A DNA stretch of 64,000 nucleotides, taken from Rhodococcus sp. PAMC28707 (GTDB taxonomy: Bacteria; Actinomycetota; Actinomycetes; Mycobacteriales; Mycobacteriaceae). The stretch spans positions 992,001-1,056,000 of the forward strand of contig NZ_CP039253.1 in assembly GCF_004795915.1 (NCBI RefSeq), given 5' to 3'. Each line of letters starts with the position of its first letter. Position 1 is the stretch's first letter. The translations under genes were made by a program, and so were the position numbers. The notes below the pieces were generated by a model that searched no databases, was not told the origin of the DNA, and worked only from the letters and a program-made list of their open reading frames with translations. Shown piece after piece: positions 26,223 through 34,573 of the stretch.

Positions 26223-27185
26223 GTGCCGGTGAATCGATGGCAAACGGCCGCCAAAGCAGGTGCCGCAACCGTATTGGCAGGCTCCTCCGCCGGCACTGCC
26301 TCCTGGGCTGCGTACAAAGCCCTGATGTCCCAGGCGAGTTCCGCGCGAGGAGTCATCGGGAGGACCGTGACCAAACCTCCCGAAGCCGACGGCGTCTACA
26401 CCGCGGGATCACCGACCCCGCAGCGCTGGCGGCCCGGAATTTCGGCCGATATCCACCTGATGGTCTTCGGTGACTCCACTGCTGCAGGCGTCGGGTGCGT
26501 CGTCGCGGAGGAGGTTCCCGGTGTCCTCGTGGCGCGCGGACTGGCCGAGGAGACGGACAAGCGAATAAGGCTGAGTACCAAAGCACTTGCGGGTGCAACA
26601 TCGAAAGGTCTCGAAGGTCAGGTCGACGCGATGTTCGTTGCCGGTCCTGCGCCCGACGCCGTTGTCATTCTCATCGGCGCCAACGATGTCACCAAGAAAT
26701 TCTCGATCAGCGCCTCGGCCACACGACTCGGTGACGCGGTGGGTCGCCTGACTGCGCAGGGAACTGTGGTGGTGGTCGGAACGTGCCCCGACCTCGGAGT
26801 GGTCACAGCCATTCCGCAACCGCTGCGCACCGTCGTGCGGAACTGGGGCCTCCGACTCGCACGCGCACAGTCAGCGGCTACCTTGTCCGCCGGCGGTCAC
26901 CCGGTTGCCTTGGCGGATTTACTCGCACCAGAGTTCCTTGCGGCGCCGGAGACCATGTTCTCGGCCGATCGGTTCCATCCGTCGGCGGCGGGTTACGAAC
27001 TTGCGGCACGTCAGTTGCTTCCTGTCCTGGCGGCCGCGCTCGGCGAATGGCGCGGCGGGCCACTACCCCAGCTGCCCGATGTATCCGCGGCAGTGGAGTC
27101 TCGCAGGTTCGGGCCTCGGGCAACCGCGTCGATCGAAAGGTTTCTGCGCCGTCGAGGTGCCGAAATAGAGGCACAGAACGGCTAG
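26223..27185 (+). CDS. Secreted or membrane-anchored SGNH/GDSL hydrolase
   Basis: A 320-aa SGNH-fold esterase or lipase. The catalytic blocks are GDSTAAGVG (Ser), LIGANDVTK (Asn) and DRFHPSAAGYELAA (Asp/His). The N-terminus has a short hydrophobic segment suggesting export or anchoring. The order fadA-SGNH-cbs resembles Rv1074c-Rv1075c-Rv1077. GTG start with AAGGA 7 bp upstream; the long upstream frame is antisense to cbs and is not used. Substrate unknown. Confidence 0.82.
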   Translation: MPVNRWQTAAKAGAATVLAGSSAGTASWAAYKALMSQASSARGVIGRTVTKPPEADGVYTAGSPTPQRWRPGISADIHLMVFGDSTAAGVGCVVAEEVPGVLVARGLAEETDKRIRLSTKALAGATSKGLEGQVDAMFVAGPAPDAVVILIGANDVTKKFSISASATRLGDAVGRLTAQGTVVVVGTCPDLGVVTAIPQPLRTVVRNWGLRLARAQSAATLSAGGHPVALADLLAPEFLAAPETMFSADRFHPSAAGYELAARQLLPVLAAALGEWRGGPLPQLPDVSAAVESRRFGPRATASIERFLRRRGAEIEAQNG

Positions 27186-27254
27186 CGATATGTTCGAAGC
27201 ATCCAATGCCTGCTTGCGCAATTCCCGCAGTCAGCAGCCAACAAAGGAGATTTC

Positions 27255-28475
27255 ATGCCAGAGGCAGTAATCGTCAGTACCGCTCGTTCACCTATCGGCC
27301 GCGCGATGAAGGGATCGCTCAAGGACATTCGTTCCGATGACTTGACCGTGCAGATGGTGGCCGCAGCACTCGCCAAGGTTCCCGAGCTCGACCCGACCGA
27401 CATCGATGACCTACTCCTCGGCTGTGGCCTTCCCGGCGGAATGCAGGGCAACAACCTCGCGCGGATCGTCGCTGTTCTTCTCGGTTACGACTCGCTGCCC
27501 GGTACGACCATCACCCGCTATTGTTCTTCTTCGCTGCAGACCACTCGCATGGCCATGCACGCGATCAAGGCCGGCGAAGGAGATGTCTTCATCTCTGCAG
27601 GCGTCGAGAGTGTTTCGAGCTTCGTTCACGGCAACTCCGATTCGCTTCCGCAGAGCCACAACCCGCTCTTCGCCGATGCCGAGGCACGGACCAAGAAGGC
27701 GCAGGAAGAGGGCGCAGACAGCTGGACCGATCCCCGCGAGAACGGCAACCTTCCCGACGCGTACATCGCGATGGGGCAGACCGCCGAGAACGTTGCCCTC
27801 GTCACCGGCATCAGCCGCGAGGACCAGGATCACTGGGGCGTGCGAAGCCAGAATCGTGCCGAAGAAGCCATTGCCAGCGGATTCTTCGAGCGTGAAATCA
27901 CCCCGGTCACGCTGCCGGACGGCACCGTCGTCTCGACGGACGACGGCCCGCGTGCAGGGACGACCTACGAGAAGATCAGTCAGCTCAAGCCGGTCTTCCG
28001 TCCGAATGGAACCATAACCGCAGGCAATGCTTGCCCGCTCAATGATGGTGCGGCCGCACTGGTGATCATGAGTGATACGAAGGCAAAGGCACTCGGTCTG
28101 ACGCCGCTCGCGCGCATCGTCTCCACGGGTGTCACCGGTACCTCGCCCGAGATCATGGGTCTCGGCCCGATCGAAGCCACCCGCAAGGCGCTCTCGATCG
28201 CCGGAATGTCGATCTCGGACATCGACCTCTTCGAGATCAACGAGGCGTTCGCGGTCCAGGTTCTCGGATCTGCTCGTGATCTCGGCATCGATCACGACAA
28301 GCTCAACATCTCCGGTGGCGCTATCGCCATCGGACACCCCTTCGGGATGACCGGTGCTCGTATCACCACAACACTGCTGAACAACCTGAAGACCCAGGAC
28401 AAGACATTCGGCGTCGAGACCATGTGTGTCGGCGGCGGCATGGGCATGGCAATGGTTCTGGAACGCCTCAGCTGA
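27255..28475 (+). CDS. Acetyl-CoA acyltransferase (FadA3-like thiolase)
   Basis: A 406-aa thiolase for the last step of beta-oxidation, cleaving 3-ketoacyl-CoA with CoA. The acyl-carrying Cys90 is in RYCSSSLQT; the C-terminal His and Cys are in GGAIAIGHPFGMTG and CVGGGMGMAM. NEAFAVQ is the conserved Asn-Glu segment. ATG with AAAGGAG 6 bp upstream. It follows the SGNH hydrolase by 69 bp and ends in a strong terminator. Confidence 0.9.
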   Translation: MPEAVIVSTARSPIGRAMKGSLKDIRSDDLTVQMVAAALAKVPELDPTDIDDLLLGCGLPGGMQGNNLARIVAVLLGYDSLPGTTITRYCSSSLQTTRMAMHAIKAGEGDVFISAGVESVSSFVHGNSDSLPQSHNPLFADAEARTKKAQEEGADSWTDPRENGNLPDAYIAMGQTAENVALVTGISREDQDHWGVRSQNRAEEAIASGFFEREITPVTLPDGTVVSTDDGPRAGTTYEKISQLKPVFRPNGTITAGNACPLNDGAAALVIMSDTKAKALGLTPLARIVSTGVTGTSPEIMGLGPIEATRKALSIAGMSISDIDLFEINEAFAVQVLGSARDLGIDHDKLNISGGAIAIGHPFGMTGARITTTLLNNLKTQDKTFGVETMCVGGGMGMAMVLERLS

Positions 28476-28503
28476 TCGGGACGTCTCTGCTTGCCCCTGA
28501 CAT

Positions 28504-28544
28504 GAGAACGGCCCCGCACTCCATCGGAGTGCGGGGCCGTTCTC
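28504..28544. terminator. Bidirectional terminator between thiolase and Bax1-family genes
   Basis: Perfect 19-bp GC-rich inverted repeat beginning GAGAACGGCCCC, with a 3-nt loop, between converging genes. Confidence 0.88.
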
Positions 28545-28551
28545 GTCGGTA

Positions 28552-29400
28552 CTAGTCGCTGTTGAAGTAGCTCAGCAGACGCAAGATTTCGACGTAGAGC
28601 CAGACCAAGGTGATGGTCAGTCCGAGAGCTACGCCCCAGGCTGCCTTCTCAGGAGCCTGCGCGCGGATCAACTGGTCGGCCTGATCGAAATCGAGCAGGA
28701 AGCTGAAGGCCGCAATACCGATGCAGACGAGGCTGAAGATGATGGCAACAGTGCCACCGTCGCGCAGACCCAGTCCGCCTGCGGTGAAGAAGCTTGCCAC
28801 CAGGTTGCCCAACGCCAGCACTACGACGCCGATGAGAGCGCCGACGATCATCCGCGTCAATCGCGGGGTGACCCGGATAGCGCCGGTCTTGTAGACCACC
28901 AGCATGCCGAAGAAGACGCCGAACGTCCCGAGGACCGCCTGGGCGATGAGGGTGCTACCGCCCACACCCCCGAATTCGATACTCGTGAACATGAAGGACA
29001 ACGCACCAAGGAAGAAACCCTCGGCTACCGCGTAGGCCAGCACGATGGCCTTGTTGTCCATTTTGCGGCCGAACGTCGCGAACAACACGAGGCCGAGACC
29101 GACGAGTCCGCCACCGATGACGAACGGTGCGGCCAGGTCGGTGTTGCTGTCGACGAGCAGGTACGAGATGATCGCGGTGATCGACAGCACACCGAGCGTG
29201 ATGCCCGTCTTGGTGACGACATCGTCGATCGTCATCGCCCGTGTGGTGGGACCCGTCCGATACGGCTCAGGCTGCGTACCCTGCTGCCCGAACTGCTGTG
29301 TGGCCTGCGAGGCACCAGCCGTCGCAGTGCCGAAAGTGGCGTATCCGCCGCCCTCCTGCTTGGGCAGGTTGCGGAACACCGGGTTGCTGGAGGTGCGCAC
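28552..29400 (-). CDS. Bax inhibitor-1/YccA-family membrane protein
   Basis: A 282-aa integral membrane protein with about seven hydrophobic helices from residue 70 on. The soluble start RTSSNPVFRNLPKQEGGGYA is the actinobacterial Bax1-family N-terminus and decides the GTG start. The C-terminal FDQADQLIRAQAPEKAAWGVALG holds acidic residues linked to calcium leak and pH gating in BsYetJ (family knowledge). Role in the cell unknown. Confidence 0.85.
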   Translation of the reverse strand: MRTSSNPVFRNLPKQEGGGYATFGTATAGASQATQQFGQQGTQPEPYRTGPTTRAMTIDDVVTKTGITLGVLSITAIISYLLVDSNTDLAAPFVIGGGLVGLGLVLFATFGRKMDNKAIVLAYAVAEGFFLGALSFMFTSIEFGGVGGSTLIAQAVLGTFGVFFGMLVVYKTGAIRVTPRLTRMIVGALIGVVVLALGNLVASFFTAGGLGLRDGGTVAIIFSLVCIGIAAFSFLLDFDQADQLIRAQAPEKAAWGVALGLTITLVWLYVEILRLLSYFNSD

Positions 29401-29588
29401 CGTGTCTCTTTCCCTTCGTCGTATCGAGCAGACCGCGAGGAAGTCCCCGGGCACTTATATGAAGAACGTTCCACATCCGGACAAAAGTTCCCAGTCGGAC
29501 CCGATACGTTCGGACAATTCGGACTTTACCGGCCCGCACGGTGGGTCGCTCACACAAGCAGAAAATTCAGCCGTGCAGTATGGAGTGC

Positions 29589-30011
29589 ATGAGCATCGAA
29601 GACGGACCCGGACAGACCCTCGATCAGAGCGAAAGCTTGGACTCGGACGAACTGCGCAACGACGACGGCGACACGGTCGTGGACGCACCGGACCACTGGA
29701 GTGAGGCAGACAAGTTCGGGACCACCGCCGAAGAAGCTCTCGAGGGTGAGAGCTTGGAGGAGAAGCTGAGCGAAGAAGAACCGGACATCGCGCTGGAATC
29801 CGAGGCACGTTCGGTTGCCGAGACTCCCGACGCAGAGTTGACCGAGGAACTGGTCGACCATGTGATCCTCGAATCCGACGAGGATCCCGATATCGACTAC
29901 GCGGACGGTCAGCGACAGGCCGAGATCGTCGAAGGAACCTTGATCGAGGATCGCGGGCGTAATCGCGGTCAGATCGACGGGACCCCCGAAGACGGCGGCC
30001 CCGTCACCTAG
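29589..30011 (+). CDS. Acidic DUF5709-like protein
   Basis: A 140-aa, strongly acidic, probably disordered protein. DQSESLDSDELRNDDGD and LEEKLSEEEPDI resemble the actinobacterial DUF5709 family, of unknown function. ATG fixed by GGAG 4 bp upstream. Its end is 4 bp from the converging methyltransferase gene. Confidence 0.65.
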   Translation: MSIEDGPGQTLDQSESLDSDELRNDDGDTVVDAPDHWSEADKFGTTAEEALEGESLEEKLSEEEPDIALESEARSVAETPDAELTEELVDHVILESDEDPDIDYADGQRQAEIVEGTLIEDRGRNRGQIDGTPEDGGPVT

Positions 30012-30015
30012 CCGG

Positions 30016-31140
30016 TCAGGCGACGGTCGACCGAGTGACAGTGAACTTCTTGTTCTTACCCCTCACTTCGGTCGGCCCGACAGCCTTCGCGAGCGCAGCC
30101 CGATAGTTCAAGTGCCAGTTGTATACGGTCCACAACTCACCGCCGGGCCGCAGAACCCGACCGGCTGCGGCGAAGAGCTTCTCGGCCCCACCGGTGTGCA
30201 CCGCCGCGCCCTCGTGAAAGGGCGGGTTGCATACGATGAGGTCCACCGAATCGTCTTCCAGCGTTGCCATGGCGTCGTCCCGAAGGACCTCCACGGCAAG
30301 ACCGTTCGCCTCGGCCGTCGCGCGGGCGGAATCGACGGCCGCCGTCGAGCGATCGGTGGCCAGCACGCGAACTCCCTCGCGCTCACGCGCGAGCATGCAC
30401 GCGACAATTCCTGTGCCACAACCGAGATCGACGACAACTTGCGCATCACGCTTCATTTTTCTCTCGTGCTCGAGCAGGAAACGTGTTCCGATGTCGAGCG
30501 TGGACCCAGCGAACACAGCACCGTGGGCAACCACCGTCAGGCCGATATCTTCCAACGTCTGCGTGACCGGGTACGTACGCAACGCCGAACGGATCGGTGT
30601 CGCCGCGGACAACACCCGCGACTTCTGCCTGCCCCGCCCCGCGCTGAACGTCTCGAAATTCTTGCGCAGGATGTCGTTCATCGCCGGGAACATGTGCTTG
30701 TCGCGACCACCGGCAAGGACCAGCACGTCGTTCGGCGCGTATGCAGCGATGACTTCGATCACCTCGGTCAGCTCGGCGATACTGCGGGGCAGTTGCAACA
30801 GGACGACATCAGCAGCCTGCAGGAGGTCCCCACCCAGCGAGAAGTTGCCGTACACCTCCGACAGTCCTACCGCTGCGGCATTACGTGCCAAGGCTGCCTC
30901 GCTGGTCGAGGAGTCCTGATGTACTCGAATTCCGGTGGCGCCGAACTGCACAGCGGCGCCGAGAGTCAGAGCGCCGTAGCGGTCACCGACAACCGCAATC
31001 TGCACGCCGGGGCCCACCTGCAGCGCAGCAGGTACCGAGTCGAGCAACAGGCGATCTGTGGGATCTACGGCAAAGAGGTTGGGTGCTTCGGTGTCGGGAA
31101 ATCGCCGTAGGCCGGCGAGGACGGATTCCAATTCGTGCAT
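30016..31140 (-). CDS. RlmG/RsmC-like class I methyltransferase
   Basis: A 374-aa protein made of two methyltransferase-like halves, the arrangement of the rRNA guanine-N2 methyltransferases RsmC and RlmG. The C-terminal half is active-looking: SAM motif VVDLGCGTGIVACML and catalytic CNPPFHEGAAVHTG (NPPF). The N-terminal half lacks both. The end KNKKFTVTRS also fits that family. It probably methylates rRNA; which base cannot be told from sequence alone. Confidence 0.78.
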   Translation of the reverse strand: MHELESVLAGLRRFPDTEAPNLFAVDPTDRLLLDSVPAALQVGPGVQIAVVGDRYGALTLGAAVQFGATGIRVHQDSSTSEAALARNAAAVGLSEVYGNFSLGGDLLQAADVVLLQLPRSIAELTEVIEVIAAYAPNDVLVLAGGRDKHMFPAMNDILRKNFETFSAGRGRQKSRVLSAATPIRSALRTYPVTQTLEDIGLTVVAHGAVFAGSTLDIGTRFLLEHERKMKRDAQVVVDLGCGTGIVACMLAREREGVRVLATDRSTAAVDSARATAEANGLAVEVLRDDAMATLEDDSVDLIVCNPPFHEGAAVHTGGAEKLFAAAGRVLRPGGELWTVYNWHLNYRAALAKAVGPTEVRGKNKKFTVTRSTVA

Positions 31141-31256
31141 CCGACCAGTGTTTCACCCCCGGAATGCATATCCAAACACGTTGAACGTCAATAATTTCGA
31201 CATGTCATCAGCGCGCCCGAATGGCATTTTCGGCGGATCGGGAGCATGCTCGTCGA

Positions 31257-31394
31257 ATGGAACAACCGAAAAAGATCGAAGCGCTGTTCAGCCACGTGGA
31301 AGACGCGTCGGATGATGCACCTGCCGAAAACAAGAAGCCTGCTGTCTACACCACGCTGTTCAGCGGCGAGACCCCGTCAGGACAAATAGCGTAG
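31257..31394 (+). CDS. Doubtful 45-aa small ORF
   Basis: A short frame starting MEQPKKIEALFSHVEDA in the spacer between the methyltransferase and peroxiredoxin genes, overlapping the peroxiredoxin end antisense. The amino acid mix is protein-like, but the only GGAG is 15 bp upstream and I recognise no family. Confidence 0.22.
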   Translation: MEQPKKIEALFSHVEDASDDAPAENKKPAVYTTLFSGETPSGQIA

Positions 31395-31922
31395 ATAGTC
31401 CAAGGCCTTGTCAGCGTGGACATGTGAGCGTTCGCTCCTGACCACCAGCCTGACCACCTGATTCGTGTCGATCACAAATGTTGTCCGCTTGACCGACAGC
31501 AACTGACGGATCATCGAAAATCGCGTTGAGTTCATCGAAGAGCGCGCCGAGTGTGACCTTCCCCGACCGATGTCCTTCCTTCGTCTCAGCCTTGCGAGTG
31601 GCCCTCCGCGACGCACCCCGAATTGCTCCGCCACCGCGCCGTCGGTATCGGCGAGCATCGGATAGTCGAACGAGCGTTGCAGCGCAAAGTGTGACTGCTT
31701 ACCGGTGGTGTCGGTGCTGATTCCGACTCGCTGAGCGCTGAACGACTCGAATGCACCACCGAGGTCTCTGAAATGACATGCTTCTGCGGTACATACGGGA
31801 CTGGTCGCAGCAGGGTAGAAAAAAAGCACCACCGGGCCGTCTACCAGCAGTTTACTCAAGCTCCGGACGTTGCCCAGATGGTCTGGGAGTCGAAAATCCG
31901 GCGCGATATCGCCAGTACGCAT
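31377..31922 (-). CDS. Bcp-like peroxiredoxin with an internal extra segment
   Basis: A 181-aa thioredoxin-fold peroxiredoxin of the AhpC/BCP type. It begins MRTGDIAPDFRLP, with the peroxidatic and a second Cys in SPVCTAEACHFRD. The normal family text jumps from EQFGVRRG to VKRTTFVID in about 10 residues. Here about 25 extra, arginine/serine-rich residues (from RLRRRKDIGRG) lie between them without breaking the frame. The enzyme may still fold with a loop or may be impaired. No good ribosome binding site precedes the ATG; an upstream TTG is possible. Confidence 0.7.
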   Translation of the reverse strand: MRTGDIAPDFRLPDHLGNVRSLSKLLVDGPVVLFFYPAATSPVCTAEACHFRDLGGAFESFSAQRVGISTDTTGKQSHFALQRSFDYPMLADTDGAVAEQFGVRRGGPLARLRRRKDIGRGRSHSARSSMNSTRFSMIRQLLSVKRTTFVIDTNQVVRLVVRSERSHVHADKALDYLRYLS

Positions 31923-32003
31923 GTCAACGAGGCTACGTGACCTCCCGGCGGACCGGTCGAGAAGCAGTACGAAATTCAATTCGAGGGTGGTTGAAACTGC
32001 ACT

Positions 32004-32783
32004 TCAAGCTCCGACGAGCAACGTCGATCGGAGTCTGAGGAGGTCGTCTCCGTCGATTCCGATCGCGTCGAGATATCCATCGAACGATCCGTGTACTTGC
32101 TCGACGGCCTCCAGCCCGTGCCTGTAGTACCGCTCTGTCACCCCGAGAAGAGCATCGGACAATTCGATCGGTGCACTGCCTTCGCGAGCTGCCACTCTCG
32201 CCTGCATGTGAGCACGTAAGGAATCGACAGCGGCATTGCTGCGTAGATAGTCGGCGAGGATGTGCGCGTCTTCCACACCGGCAGCGCGCAGCACCGTCGC
32301 AATAGTCCAACCGGCCCGATCCTTGCCTGCGGCGCAATGCACCAGCACCGGTCCTTCGCCGGTTCCCAGCGCCGTGACCACCCTCCGTATGGCAATCCGC
32401 GCGCCCTCGAGCGACGCATAGGAGGTATAGGCACGCATCATGTAGTCGAGTTGGGCATCCTCGCTCGCAGTGATTCTCGACTCATGTGGGGCTCTTTCGC
32501 CCTTGTGGTTGTCGTAGGGAACGTTGTGGACACGAACGCTGTCTGGAACGCGGTCGGTTCCGCTTCTCTCGATCTCCGTCTCACCCCGCAGGTCGAAGAC
32601 CTGCTTCACGTCGAGCCGGGTCAGCTCTTCGTGTCCACGAGCGTCGAGCCGAGTCAGTTCCGATGATCGGTAGAGCAATCCGCGACGCACCTCGAGGCCA
32701 TCTGCTGTCCGTGCCCCTCCGACGTCCCGAAAGTTCCATGCGCCCGACAGCTGAAACTGATCGTTCGTACTCGCTTCTCGCAT
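32004..32783 (-). CDS. PtpB-like tyrosine/lipid phosphatase
   Basis: A 259-aa protein-tyrosine phosphatase of the PtpB (Rv0153c) type. The catalytic P-loop is VHCAAGKDRAG (C-x5-R) with Cys as nucleophile and Asp in the loop as in dual-specificity lipid phosphatases. WNFRDVGG near the N-terminus is the family hallmark. Mycobacterial PtpB dephosphorylates tyrosine and phosphoinositides; the role in an environmental actinobacterium is unknown. Divergent from the dauA-like gene. Confidence 0.85.
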   Translation of the reverse strand: MREASTNDQFQLSGAWNFRDVGGARTADGLEVRRGLLYRSSELTRLDARGHEELTRLDVKQVFDLRGETEIERSGTDRVPDSVRVHNVPYDNHKGERAPHESRITASEDAQLDYMMRAYTSYASLEGARIAIRRVVTALGTGEGPVLVHCAAGKDRAGWTIATVLRAAGVEDAHILADYLRSNAAVDSLRAHMQARVAAREGSAPIELSDALLGVTERYYRHGLEAVEQVHGSFDGYLDAIGIDGDDLLRLRSTLLVGA

Positions 32784-32867
32784 TCCACGACCCTAACCAA
32801 TACCTCGGACCGGTCACATTCGGTCAGTCCGGGCGTGGAACTCGGTCGGGCGGTAGCGTCAGCAGGT

Positions 32868-34028
32868 ATGGCATCGAACTCCGAGGTCCGGACCTACGAC
32901 GTAATCATCATCGGGGGCGGTATCGGCGGCGGATCGATCGGCTGTGAACTCGCGTCGGACCGTACGGTGTGTCTACTCGAACAGGAGTCGACGCTCGCAT
33001 TCCATACCACTGGACGTTCGGCCGCATTGTTCCTCGAAACCTACGGCAACAAGACGATTCGAGCGTTGACGAGCGCGAGCAGAGCTTTCCTCCTCGAGCC
33101 GCCGATGCATTTCGAAAGTGAACTGCTTTCTCCTCGTCCGTTACTGCAGTTCGCTGCACGCGGGCGCGGTGCGGCCCTCGAGTCCATGTTCGAACAAGTC
33201 CGATCGCTGACACCGAACGCGCAACTCGTTTCTTCTCGTGACGCCCACGATCTGTTCCCACCGCTACGGGCTGATCACGTCGATCTCGCACTTCACGAGC
33301 CTGGTTCGATGGAGATCGACGTGCATGCCCTGCACCAGGGTTTCGTCCGCGGCCTGCGCAAGCGCGGTGGCCATGTCGAGACCGACAGCGGCGTCGTGAA
33401 CCTGCAACGCCGCGAAGGGATCTGGCACGTGACTTCGCGCGACGGGACAGTGCGTCGGGCCGAGATCGTCGTGAATGCTGCTGGAGCCTGGGCAGATTCG
33501 GTCGCCACCCTTGCCGGAGCGCAGCCATCGGGACTACGGCCACTACGTCGAACGATCTTCATGATCGGTGCCCCGGAGGAGATGGATACGAACGCGCTCC
33601 CCACGCTCAGCGACATCGACGAATCCTTCTATCTCAAGCCCGAGGGTGCTCAGCTGCTCTGCTCGCCCGCCGACGAAACACCGGTGGAACCCGGCGATGC
33701 ACGGCCGGACGAACTCGAAATCGCCCGCGCCCTCGACGCCATACACGAGACCACGACTCTGACCGCCCGCCACGTGCGATCGTCCTGGGCTGGTCTTCGC
33801 AGCTTCGTCGCGGATCGGACGCCGGTAGTCGGATTCGACCCGCAGGTCGACGGTTTCTTCTGGTGTGCGGGTCAAGGCGGTTACGGCATCCAGACGTCTT
33901 CGGCACTTTCTCGTGTCGGAGCTGCACTGATCAGAGGAACGGATCTGCCGTCCGACGTCGTCGATCGCGGTCTGGCCGCCGCTGATCTCGCCCCTGGTCG
34001 CGACTTCGCTGCCATACCAGATGCCTGA
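32868..34028 (+). CDS. FAD-dependent D-arginine dehydrogenase-like enzyme (DauA-like)
   Basis: A 386-aa DAO-family flavoenzyme. The FAD-binding IIIGGGIGGGSIGCELA opens the protein. HTTGRSAALF, RALTSASRAFL, LSDIDESFYLKPEG, SSWAGLRSFVADRTPVVG and GQGGYGIQTSSAL closely follow Pseudomonas DauA, which oxidizes D-arginine and D-lysine to the 2-keto acid (from memory). ATG with AGCAGGT directly upstream; the in-frame upstream start is weaker. Together with the following genes it suggests basic amino acid use. The Lrp-type regulator gene follows by 48 bp. Confidence 0.78.
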   Translation: MASNSEVRTYDVIIIGGGIGGGSIGCELASDRTVCLLEQESTLAFHTTGRSAALFLETYGNKTIRALTSASRAFLLEPPMHFESELLSPRPLLQFAARGRGAALESMFEQVRSLTPNAQLVSSRDAHDLFPPLRADHVDLALHEPGSMEIDVHALHQGFVRGLRKRGGHVETDSGVVNLQRREGIWHVTSRDGTVRRAEIVVNAAGAWADSVATLAGAQPSGLRPLRRTIFMIGAPEEMDTNALPTLSDIDESFYLKPEGAQLLCSPADETPVEPGDARPDELEIARALDAIHETTTLTARHVRSSWAGLRSFVADRTPVVGFDPQVDGFFWCAGQGGYGIQTSSALSRVGAALIRGTDLPSDVVDRGLAAADLAPGRDFAAIPDA

Positions 34029-34076
34029 GCGCCCCTTTCGGCGCGCACGTCGTGGACTCCGCATATCGTGGACTGC

Positions 34077-34556
34077 ATGACCGATCTGGACAGAACGGAT
34101 GCCCGTTTGTTGCTCGCTTTGTGCGATCGCCCACGGGCCACAGGCGTAGAACTCGCGGGAGATCTAGGAATCTCGCGGAACACCGTGCAAGCTCGGTTGA
34201 CCCGCTGGGACGAGAAGGACGCCCTCACCTCCATCGATCATCGGGTGCGTCCGAGAAGTCTCGGGTACGCACTGCAGGCTTTCGTGACCACCCGCGTCGA
34301 CCAGCACAAACTCGCCGAGGTCACTGATCATCTCCGCACCATCGAGGAGGTACTCGAGGTATTCGGTCTGTCGGGCGCGTCGGACATGCACATTCGAATA
34401 GCCGCGGTCGATGCCGATGATCTGTACCGAGTCGCCGGACTGATATTGAAGATTCCGGGAGTGGAACGCACCAACATGTCCATCGCCATGAGCGAACTGA
34501 TTCCGTATCGGACCCGGCCTCTACTGAATCGCGCCGCCGCCACGCCGCGCAGCTGA
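34077..34556 (+). CDS. Lrp/AsnC-family transcriptional regulator
   Basis: A 159-aa feast/famine regulator. The N-terminal helix-turn-helix LLLALCDRPRATGVELAGDLGISRNTVQARL binds DNA, and the C-terminal RAM domain (from about residue 65) binds amino acids and mediates oligomers. It probably controls the dauA-like gene upstream and/or the converging davBA genes in response to arginine or lysine (inference from position). Confidence 0.85.
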   Translation: MTDLDRTDARLLLALCDRPRATGVELAGDLGISRNTVQARLTRWDEKDALTSIDHRVRPRSLGYALQAFVTTRVDQHKLAEVTDHLRTIEEVLEVFGLSGASDMHIRIAAVDADDLYRVAGLILKIPGVERTNMSIAMSELIPYRTRPLLNRAAATPRS

Positions 34557-34573
34557 CCACTTCTTCCTATTCT

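Noticed and set aside
30112..31110. 332-codon open frame on the plus strand
   Set aside because: Antisense shadow of the RlmG/RsmC-like methyltransferase gene.
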